From positions 248,001 to 312,000 of the forward strand of contig CAJNAR010000156.1 in assembly GCA_905220665.1 (NCBI GenBank): DNA of 64,000 nucleotides, read 5' to 3'. The DNA comes from Albugo candida. Its lineage: Eukaryota > Oomycota > Peronosporomycetes > Albuginales > Albuginaceae. Below, piece after piece: positions 1 to 7,631 of the stretch (the stretch's first letter is position 1; each line of letters starts with the position of its first letter). The translations under genes and the position numbers were made by a program. Under the pieces are notes generated by a model that was not told the origin of the DNA, made no database searches, and saw nothing but the letters and a program-made list of their open reading frames with translations.

Positions 1-788
1 CAGTAGAGGACATTGGTGTCCAGCCGCATACAGCTTACTCGTCACCATTTCCTTCCTCGATCTACGACACTCAGCTTCGTTTATCTCCGCGAAGTAGCTG
101 CTTACTAGATGATGCTGAAGCTCAAAATATATTTCACGATGATTCTAAAGAAACAAGTAGAATGGAGGCTTGTGTGGAGAAACAAAGCATGATTATCGAT
201 CCCAAACTACCCTTGTACTGGGCAGCACTTTCGGGGACACTAGGTGCTCAGTCTGTGCTCTTGGCCAAATCGGTAGCAGAGATGATTTTCTCGTCCATCA
301 ATGGGGACAACCAATTTCATTATTTTGGGACGTATGGTCTAATTGGAGGGATGTTGGTCATGGTTCTCGCACAAACGCACACACTCAATCTAGCTACAAT
401 GACTGGAGATACGATGTCTTCGTACCCGGTATATCAGGCCTTCTGGATAACAATGTCCAACATCAGTGGAGTCGTTTTTTTCCAGCAAGCTCATCGTTTT
501 AGTAGACTTCAATTGGTGATGTTTCCATGCGCGATCTTGCTTGTTCTCGCAGGTATTTTTTTGATTTCCAAGCACGAGAGCTTTGGGAATCGAGTCAAGT
601 ACTCCGTCGCGATGCCAATCAGCTTGGGTAGCCCCAGTCAGCAAAATCTCGTGGCACAATCCTTTATATTTCGTATCATGACACCACAAGGTTGTGTAGA
701 CAAACCTATGGAGTGGCAGTCCGGATTTGCCGTTCATCATATCCAGCCATCCGATGTTGAAATTCCTGTTTGTCTTGGTCATCAATAG
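1..788 (+). CDS. NIPA-type magnesium transporter, 3' part
   Basis: This is the 3' end of a multi-pass membrane protein of the NIPA (Mg2+ transporter, DUF803, DMT-like) family. The frame is open from the left edge (codons begin at base 3), so the start lies outside the window. About 260 residues are visible. Hydrophobic segments include one at LYWAALSGTLGAQSVLLAKS, one around GLIGGMLVMVLAQTHTLNLA and one near LVMFPCAILLVLAGIFLISK. The pattern of a Gly-rich helix followed by a loop and AQ/LNLA matches NIPA proteins. After the last helix the tail, from about base 590, is hydrophilic and not recognisable. It may be a lineage-specific cytoplasmic tail or may hide an unrecognised intron. The stop lies 46 bp from the stop of the convergent ISWI gene. 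Family assignment is by pattern recall, and substrate specificity cannot be judged. Confidence 0.68.
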   Translation, partial: VEDIGVQPHTAYSSPFPSSIYDTQLRLSPRSSCLLDDAEAQNIFHDDSKETSRMEACVEKQSMIIDPKLPLYWAALSGTLGAQSVLLAKSVAEMIFSSINGDNQFHYFGTYGLIGGMLVMVLAQTHTLNLATMTGDTMSSYPVYQAFWITMSNISGVVFFQQAHRFSRLQLVMFPCAILLVLAGIFLISKHESFGNRVKYSVAMPISLGSPSQQNLVAQSFIFRIMTPQGCVDKPMEWQSGFAVHHIQPSDVEIPVCLGHQ

Positions 789-834
789 CTTATTGTTCGT
801 ATCAAATCCATCCAATACGATACAAGCAATTATT

Positions 835-3800
835 TTATCTTGCTCTTCGCTTCTTCCGCTGGCTACTCGAATGATCGCTTGGATGCTTACTTTTTTTGGA
901 GCCGGATGAATTTCGTGATTTGGTCTTAGAGGAAGATGAAGCAGGGGCAGCTTTCTTTTTAAGCGTATGCTCGTCTCGCTCATGTTTGAGTCTCAACTCT
1001 TCATTTTCCTTCTCGATCAATCGCGTGAGAAATTCCCCACGTTTTTGCAATTCTCCGATCGCCCGCGATTTGATAAACCAATTAAATCGAAACTGCCAAG
1101 CAACACGAATTTCGTCGCGAATCTCACTCCAGTGCTCCAGAGGTGCATACTTGTTCATCATAACGACTAGGAAAACGTCCTCTTCCATTGTGAAACCTTT
1201 CGACACATAGCCACTTGGATACGTGAGCTTCATGTCACGTAGAGGATCACTGTATCGACTGCACTTCCGCGCAAGTGATTCTTTGACGATTTGAATCCGA
1301 GCTAGCCGCTTCTCTCCACGTTCAATTTTGTCGATATATTTTTGGTGGTCTTTGAGCTCAGCGTAGCGAACCCAGAAAGTGTCATAATATCGTTCCACAT
1401 ACCCAACTAGTTTTCCAGTTTGATTCGCTACGTCACGACAAATTTGCTCTCGTAGATCTCGACCGTACCGCTCACAGGCACTGATGAATACTTTGAAGTC
1501 CCGTCGAGTCCATTCGCCAAAACCCTCTTCCTCAAGTTGCTCGATTGCTTCTGATTGTTCAGCACTAAGCCCAATGAGTTGTAATTCATGTTCCAGACGT
1601 ACAGAAGGAAGTATCTCGCTATCACCAGGCGGTCGCTCATCTGTGACGTCGATGCGATCTTCTGGAGTCTCCTTCACTTCTTCGGCCTTTGCCTCCTTGA
1701 TCTGCTTCATGAGCTCCTTTCGCTGCAATTCGATCTGATGCTTCTGCGCGTATAAACTGGACAGCTTTTCCTGCTGGAAAAATTGATAATCATGCATTGC
1801 TGGGATCTTCAAGTGAGTGTCGGTAGACTTTTTAGGCTTCTTCACCTTCGTGGCACCCCCAGCAGTTTCTCCGTAAAGCTCCGAGTCCGTGTAGATAGTC
1901 TTCCTTTCTCGTTGAGGGAGAGCAATAAACGTTGATGGTAGAATGCTTCCACTCGACGTATTCACATCCTTGGCGAAATTCGCTCCTTCAAATTCATACA
2001 ATCCGGAGACGCTACCATTGGAGCTTTCAGTTGCGAGTAATGAGAAGTTTGCGAGTGAGTGTTGCATATCAGCCGCTACTTTGGACTTCATCGCTTCCGT
2101 TCGTTCTTCACCTTTCGCAAGGATAGCATCGATATCGTCATCTGTAATCATCGATCCTCTGGCGTTAAAGATCTCATCAGCGCCAAATCGGACCATTGTC
2201 ATCAGCTCGTCTTTAGAGAGCTTTCTGTTTTGTTGAGCAAGACGGCCTTGCTGAATGATCGCAGCGTCTAGGTACAGCTTCCGTTCCGCTCGCTCAACGA
2301 TTTTTTCCTCCACTGTTCCGTCCGATATGAAACGAAAGACGCGTACTGTTTTCGTTTGACCGATACGATGAGCTCTGTCCATTGCTTGGAGATCGACTTG
2401 CGGGTTCCAATCAGAATCATACAGAATGACAATGTCAGCGGTAGCCAGATTGATTCCGAGACCACCGGCCCGAGTACTCAACAGAAAGCAGAATCTGGTT
2501 GAGCCAGGTGCGTTGAATTCCTCCATCATCAAATCTCGCTCTTCACCTTTTGTTTGGCCGTCCAGTCGACAATATTCGTGGTTGAAATAACGCATGTAAT
2601 CTTCCAAAATGTCCATCATCGATGTCATCTGACAGAAAATGAGCGCCCGCGATCCCTGCGCTTTTAATTTCGGAAGCAAACGATGAAGTAAAGTCAGCTT
2701 TCCGCAGTTTTCCCACAAGTGTGGGCCTTCAAGGTACGGTGGGCCAGGCTCAGCTCCTTCGAAAAGGTACGGATGGTTGCACACTTTTCGTAATTGCATC
2801 AGGATGTTTAAAAGACGAACTCGATCGCTTCCTCCAATCGCATTCAAATGAGCTGCATCACGATGGAGAACTCGCATGTACCATTCCCTCTGCATTTCGG
2901 ACAGGCCCACATACAGCTTCGTCTCAATTTTTGGTGGAAGCTGGACCTCGACATCGGCTTTCAGCCTTCGCAGTAGAAATGGACGTAGAATTGTGTGTAA
3001 TTTCTTGATCACATTTTCTTCTCCATGTTTTTCATCCACATTGAACCATGCGTCAAAATCTTCTGCCGCAGTGAAAATATCCGGGAGAAGAAAGTTTAAC
3101 AAGGCCCATAACTCGTGGAGATTGTTCTGTAATGGAGTACCAGTGATCAAAAGACGATGTTGTACTTTGAATTCTCGAACGACTCGAGATAATTTCGAAT
3201 GTTCATTCTTGACACGATGTGCTTCATCAATGAGAAGATATTTCCAAAGGATTTTCTGCAAGATGGGACGCTCGATGATAGCGACTTCATACGAAAGGAC
3301 CAGAACGTCAAACTTCAGCTTCACGACAGCGGGTCGCAATTCGGCGCGTTCTTCTTTGCTCCCCATGAATTTGAAGGCATTTATGGATGGGCACCATCGA
3401 CTCAATTCACGCATCCAGTTGCCCACGGTCGATTTCGGAACGATTATAAGATGAGGTCCGGTCATACCACGTTCCTCGCGTAAGTATGCCAACAGAGAAA
3501 TTGATTGAAGAGTTTTGCCAAGTCCCATCTCATCAGCCAATATCCCATTTACTCCTGAGTCATGTAGTCGTACCATCCAATTGAGACCTTCCACTTGGTA
3601 TGGTTTCATCGTACCAAACTCGATACTTTTTGGCTGATGCATTATACGTGTAACGCGAGTATGCCCACTGTCCAAATCAATCATTTCGTGGGCTTTTCTT
3701 GAGTCTCTTTTACAATCATCATCTCCCGCGCGTCGACTTGAGCCTCCCGATTTCGATCTCGAAAACATCTCTTTACCAATTGCGGTAGATCCACCCATAA

Positions 3801-4173
3801 GAAATTGAGTGAACACTTCTGACTGAGCCATTAAAAATGTCATACGGCGTTCCGACTTGGATTTTGAGCTTAATGAGGGATCTTCAGCGAGTGACTCTTT
3901 TACTTCTTCAAGTGATTTAATTTGTTGACCGCGCTGTTCTTCATACAGCTTTTCATCTTCCTTGAGTAAGTCTTCTTGCTCCTTCTTCGATAGACACGGT
4001 ACGCTCTGTTTGTTCTGTTGTGTTGGAACAGGAGCATTTTCAAAGGGAACTGCAGCACATTCAGAATAGGATGCATGTGCATTGCCATGCACTGGTCTAG
4101 TTGCGTCAATATTGTGTTTTTTGTCGTGTTCTGCATGAACGGGCAAAGGAGAGTCATCCATATCGTTCGCCAT
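835..4173 (-). CDS. ISWI: ISWI chromatin-remodelling ATPase (SNF2L/SMARCA5 type)
   Basis: This single-exon gene encodes 1112 residues, close to the usual ISWI length of about 1030-1060. The product is a nuclear ATPase that slides and spaces nucleosomes. The SNF2 ATPase begins near residue 185. Motif I is DEMGLGKT (about 214-221) and motif II is DEAH (about 316-319). The TGTPLQNN motif follows, and the helicase C lobe carries STRAGGLGINL and DRAHRIGQ. The C-terminal half has the ISWI-specific HAND-SANT-SLIDE module: SANT around EGFGEWTRRDFKVFISACER, and SLIDE around GFTMEEDVFLVVMMNKYAP and QFRFNWFIKSR. It ends in a Ser/Lys-rich basic tail. The acidic N-terminus and the KKEQEDLLKEDEKLY region fit AutoN/NegC-type regulation, which is inference. 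The ATG at 4173 follows a non-coding leader. The gene is convergent with the NIPA gene. Confidence 0.96.
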   Translation of the reverse strand: MANDMDDSPLPVHAEHDKKHNIDATRPVHGNAHASYSECAAVPFENAPVPTQQNKQSVPCLSKKEQEDLLKEDEKLYEEQRGQQIKSLEEVKESLAEDPSLSSKSKSERRMTFLMAQSEVFTQFLMGGSTAIGKEMFSRSKSGGSSRRAGDDDCKRDSRKAHEMIDLDSGHTRVTRIMHQPKSIEFGTMKPYQVEGLNWMVRLHDSGVNGILADEMGLGKTLQSISLLAYLREERGMTGPHLIIVPKSTVGNWMRELSRWCPSINAFKFMGSKEERAELRPAVVKLKFDVLVLSYEVAIIERPILQKILWKYLLIDEAHRVKNEHSKLSRVVREFKVQHRLLITGTPLQNNLHELWALLNFLLPDIFTAAEDFDAWFNVDEKHGEENVIKKLHTILRPFLLRRLKADVEVQLPPKIETKLYVGLSEMQREWYMRVLHRDAAHLNAIGGSDRVRLLNILMQLRKVCNHPYLFEGAEPGPPYLEGPHLWENCGKLTLLHRLLPKLKAQGSRALIFCQMTSMMDILEDYMRYFNHEYCRLDGQTKGEERDLMMEEFNAPGSTRFCFLLSTRAGGLGINLATADIVILYDSDWNPQVDLQAMDRAHRIGQTKTVRVFRFISDGTVEEKIVERAERKLYLDAAIIQQGRLAQQNRKLSKDELMTMVRFGADEIFNARGSMITDDDIDAILAKGEERTEAMKSKVAADMQHSLANFSLLATESSNGSVSGLYEFEGANFAKDVNTSSGSILPSTFIALPQRERKTIYTDSELYGETAGGATKVKKPKKSTDTHLKIPAMHDYQFFQQEKLSSLYAQKHQIELQRKELMKQIKEAKAEEVKETPEDRIDVTDERPPGDSEILPSVRLEHELQLIGLSAEQSEAIEQLEEEGFGEWTRRDFKVFISACERYGRDLREQICRDVANQTGKLVGYVERYYDTFWVRYAELKDHQKYIDKIERGEKRLARIQIVKESLARKCSRYSDPLRDMKLTYPSGYVSKGFTMEEDVFLVVMMNKYAPLEHWSEIRDEIRVAWQFRFNWFIKSRAIGELQKRGEFLTRLIEKENEELRLKHERDEHTLKKKAAPASSSSKTKSRNSSGSKKSKHPSDHSSSQRKKRRAR

Positions 4174-4289
4174 TCACGAATTCACGGGGAGCGGTATGAT
4201 AATACCGATTGGAGACGGTATTGAGACAATAAGAGTAAAAATCAGATTTTTATATTAAGTACGAAGTGCTAAAATCTCACAATCTGACT

Positions 4290-4973
4290 TCAGGCAAGAA
4301 GCACTTGGTCAATAAGAGCATCGAAAAGCGCTTCGTTTTCAAGCTTTTCGATACAAATTGGTGTCATAACAACATTATTGCTGGGTGGGTACAAATCAAT
4401 GTCAAATCCACTTTGTACAGACCAGTTCCATAATGCATTCGTGGTATTTACGAGGCAGAGAGGACCGAGCGGTGATGCGGAAAAAACTTGGGATTGAGAT
4501 TTACTGGATGGCTTACGAGATCCACGTTTATTTTTGTGTTTACCTCCAAGTCTCTTGATCTGTCTTGCGCGTTCTTTCATCAGTTTCATTTCTCTCTCAC
4601 CGATATCTTCTTCCACTTGGATATCGTCTGCAATGGATTCCGTCTCTGCATGACCATCAATCGGCTTTTTCAATTGATAATTCTCCTCTTCGTCCGAGTA
4701 TTCACATGTCGAAGCATTGGAGCTGTAATCCATCAAGGATTTGATAAGATCGGGAGCACCCCTCGCTCTCACCTCTTTCCAATTCAAGGTCTCAATTTTT
4801 TCTTCGCTCAATGTGGCTCTCTTTTCCCAGCGCTGATAGTCTGGACAACAGTACGCAACGTTCAATGGGGTCTCATCAGTATCAGGTGATACACATTTCC
4901 TCTGGTCGCTAAGAGTGAACAACCATTCCTGGCCAAGAAATGTTGTCAGTACATTCCGGAATAACGCAAACAT
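4290..4973 (-). CDS. hypothetical protein with hydrophobic N-terminus
   Basis: This reading frame of about 227 residues is read from the ATG at 4973. I do not recognise its family. The N-terminus (MFALFRNVLTTFLGQEWLFTL) is moderately hydrophobic. The middle is acidic (EYSDEEEN) and is followed by a basic stretch (KHKNKRGSRKPSSKSQ). The C-terminus has an aromatic segment (TTNALWNWSVQSGFDIDLYP). The same frame stays open upstream to about 5083, with plausible acceptors on the reverse strand near 5041-5085, so the true start probably lies in an upstream exon. No clear first exon could be fixed. A candidate ATG followed by GTAAAG lies near 5195-5165. The gene lies just upstream of the divergent NOP9. 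It is probably real because of its length and low stop density. Confidence 0.5.
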   Translation of the reverse strand: MFALFRNVLTTFLGQEWLFTLSDQRKCVSPDTDETPLNVAYCCPDYQRWEKRATLSEEKIETLNWKEVRARGAPDLIKSLMDYSSNASTCEYSDEEENYQLKKPIDGHAETESIADDIQVEEDIGEREMKLMKERARQIKRLGGKHKNKRGSRKPSSKSQSQVFSASPLGPLCLVNTTNALWNWSVQSGFDIDLYPPSNNVVMTPICIEKLENEALFDALIDQVLLA

Positions 4974-5521
4974 GACCAAAGTCGTTATCCCCAAAATGTC
5001 TTGTCTCTGTGGAACAGCTTGGATTGAGAAATAAGTATACTCTGCAGGTGTATGGCCATGGATTGCGTAAAAGCTATCTCAGTTAGCGCCATCCGATTGG
5101 TAAAGGACGAATATAGAGCGCTCTAGCTAACCCTTGCTAGCAAATGATTTCCGCTCATATGTATTTATTGGAGGCTAGTACTTTACGTAGGCAAAAAAAG
5201 CAGACTTAGAGAGCATTACGGCGATTTGTAGGTGTTGTCTTTCTTCGTTTTCTCAATATAAAACCTTAGCGAACAGGTGGAAGAAGTACGCGCTTGCGAT
5301 TTTAAAGAGAAATGCGATTATTTTGTGTACATAGAGCAATTGGGTTCTGAATGTACCAGATCAGGGTGCACAACGATAATATGCACAGTGCTTAGGGTGT
5401 AATTTATCGAGGGACATAAAACATATTGATGTGAAATAAGACCTTCAGAAGCTCTCGCACACGATACCGGATCCTAATTTAGCATATAAACTATACATCA
5501 AGATAAGGACCAACCATTCTC
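4974..5521. promoter_or_regulatory. divergent intergenic region before NOP9
   Basis: About 550 bp lie between the unrecognised reverse-strand gene and NOP9. The left part may hold 5' exons of the reverse gene. The sequence CCATTC lies directly before the NOP9 ATG and resembles the oomycete initiator (YCATTYY), which is known from the literature on this group. Nothing else stands out. Confidence 0.35.
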
Positions 5522-7437
5522 ATGTCGCTAACTGATGAAGCTCCAAGGTGCGTCATTCGAGTAGTTGACTCAAAAAAAGTGATCTGTTGACGTATTGTAT
5601 TTGATATAGGGTACTACGACCACGTCGGTTAGAACCAGATACGCTCGCGTATCTAAAAGAAGTGACAGAAAGTCTTGTGGTGAATGATTTTAGCCGTGAG
5701 AACGAGATTGAGCAAGATGGTATCAGCGCTATGATATGGAACGTTCTGGATGAAATAACACCTCGAATAGCAAGTGCTTCTTCGGATCGTCATGCTTGTT
5801 CGCATATAGAGCGCTTAATCGATAAAATGAATGCAGTACAAATCCGCTTCTTTCTGTCGCAAATGACCAGTTATTTCTCGCATCTGTGGACAAATCGATA
5901 CTCTTCTCACGTCTTACAACATATCCTCGCAAAAGCTTCATCCATTGTCAATGATGAAGTGCAGATAGGCTTGTTAGAAAGTTTGGAGAATGACGAAAGT
6001 GTTCCCGAATTTGCAAAAAAATGCCCTTCCATGGTCAGTATAATCGAAAGTATGGTAGATGAGGTGAAGACAGAATGGGTTTCATTGATGAGTGATATTA
6101 GTGCTACGCATGTGCTGCGGTCTGTATTACATGTGCTTGCTGGAAAGCCATTCAGAGTCCAAAAAAGAGGTAAACGTGCCAAACACGCGAATACTGTATA
6201 TGGAGTCGACACTGAAAAAGACGTCAAGGGCGAGACTTTACAAGTGCCAAAGTCATTCGCGGACACTTTTCGAGATATTTTGATGGCAGTAGTGAGCTTG
6301 GAAGTGTCTACTATACAGGAAGTGATATATGACACGAACGCTGGTCCATTAATCACGACTCTGATGCAATTGTCACGCCCAAAAGCTCGTCAGACTCTTT
6401 TGAACCGCATTTTTTGTTGGTCCGACGAAGAAGATGCAGCAGGATTGGATACACGCAAGATTTTCTTCGATTATGCTGGAGATGCAGTTGCGAGCCACTT
6501 TCTGGAAGCAGTATTTTCATGCTTGAGCGCGAGTTTTTTCGACAAGTTATACAACAAATGCTTGGATGGGAATTTAGTCGAATACTCGGAACACGCGATA
6601 TCCAATTTCGTCGTCCAACATGCGCTGGCGGTAGTATCTGATACCTCAATCGCTGAAAAGATAACAAAGGAACTTCTACCGGTAATTTCTGAGCTGATGT
6701 CGATGGGCCGTTACGGGGTCATTTGGCGTTTGACAGAGCTATGCGGTCGAATAAAATGTGGGCAAGAAGCAGTGCTCGAAGCTGTCAAAAGTGCCCTTGA
6801 AAAACGTCAAGCTAATAAACCAGAAGCGGTACAAAAAGACTGGGTCTCAGCATTATTATCAGTAGAATTACAATCGTCCAATGCGAAAGCCTACAAAGTG
6901 TCAATGAATGTAATGGGTGCCAAAATATTCCATGAATTTTACAAGTTTGAAGGTGTCAAAGCGACAAAGGCGATGGTCAAGACACTGTTCCAGGCATACA
7001 ATCCAGCACAATTAGCAGCATTAGCGTGTGACACGACAGGGAGTCGCTACATCATCGAGCCAATATGGGAGTCAAAGGTACCAGAGCGAGCGTGGGCTGT
7101 ACACGCACTATTCGAAAAGCTAAAGGGTAAATTTGGTACCCTTGCAGCCGATCGACTGGGTGTCTTTACTGTTATGAAATGTTACGAGGCGTTGTCTGAT
7201 GTCAACGAGAAAGAACTTGTGGTGAAGGAATTGGTGCATAATGAAACAAAGTTACTTGGCTCCCATTTCGCACAATACGCACTCAATTTATGTCGGACGT
7301 ATGAATACAAAAAAGATGTCAATGAATGGAAAGCACACTTCACCAAGCAAAAGAAAATTTCAGAGCAATTTGAGAGCGTCTTGGCCGACGAACCTTTACC
7401 AACACCAAAAAGGAAACGAACGAAGAAGTGCACTTGA
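5522..7437 (+). CDS. NOP9: NOP9-like pumilio-repeat ribosome biogenesis protein
   Basis: Two exons, 5522-5547 and 5610-7437, are separated by a 62-nt intron (GTGCGT...ATAG). They encode 617 residues. The joined N-terminus reads LEPDTLAYLKEVTESL, the characteristic opening of NOP9. The rest is an alpha-helical array of degenerate PUF repeats (HVLQHILAKA, SHFLEAVFSC, NFVVQHALAVV, TTGSRYIIEP, GVFTVMKCYEAL) and ends in a basic nuclear-localisation tail (PKRKRTKKC). The last helical segment, LLGSHFAQYALNLCRTYEYK, fits the family's terminal repeat. In yeast and plants NOP9 binds pre-18S rRNA and is needed for small-subunit processing in the nucleolus. The start was chosen because a second-exon start would use GTG and lose the conserved N-terminus. 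The gene is convergent with the secreted repeat protein. Confidence 0.85.
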
Positions 7438-7631
7438 AACACAGGTGCAACAGCTGCAAAGTTCGCTCAAGACCTCATGCTTCTGAATGGATTAGAAGCA
7501 CTACATTTCTGGCACAAAGTTTATCGATAGAAATATACATGGCATAGCGATTTGAAATATTAATCACGTCTTTAATCTTAAGTTTCAACGACGACTTTGC
7601 GGGAGCACTTGTTCAGATTTCAGAGCACAAC

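Noticed and set aside
390..983. 197-codon reverse-strand frame
   Set aside because: It overlaps the NIPA and ISWI genes in another frame and has no family similarity.
5662..7437. NOP9 starting inside the second exon
   Set aside because: The first codon would be GTG. Adding the 26-base first exon gives a real ATG and the conserved family N-terminus.
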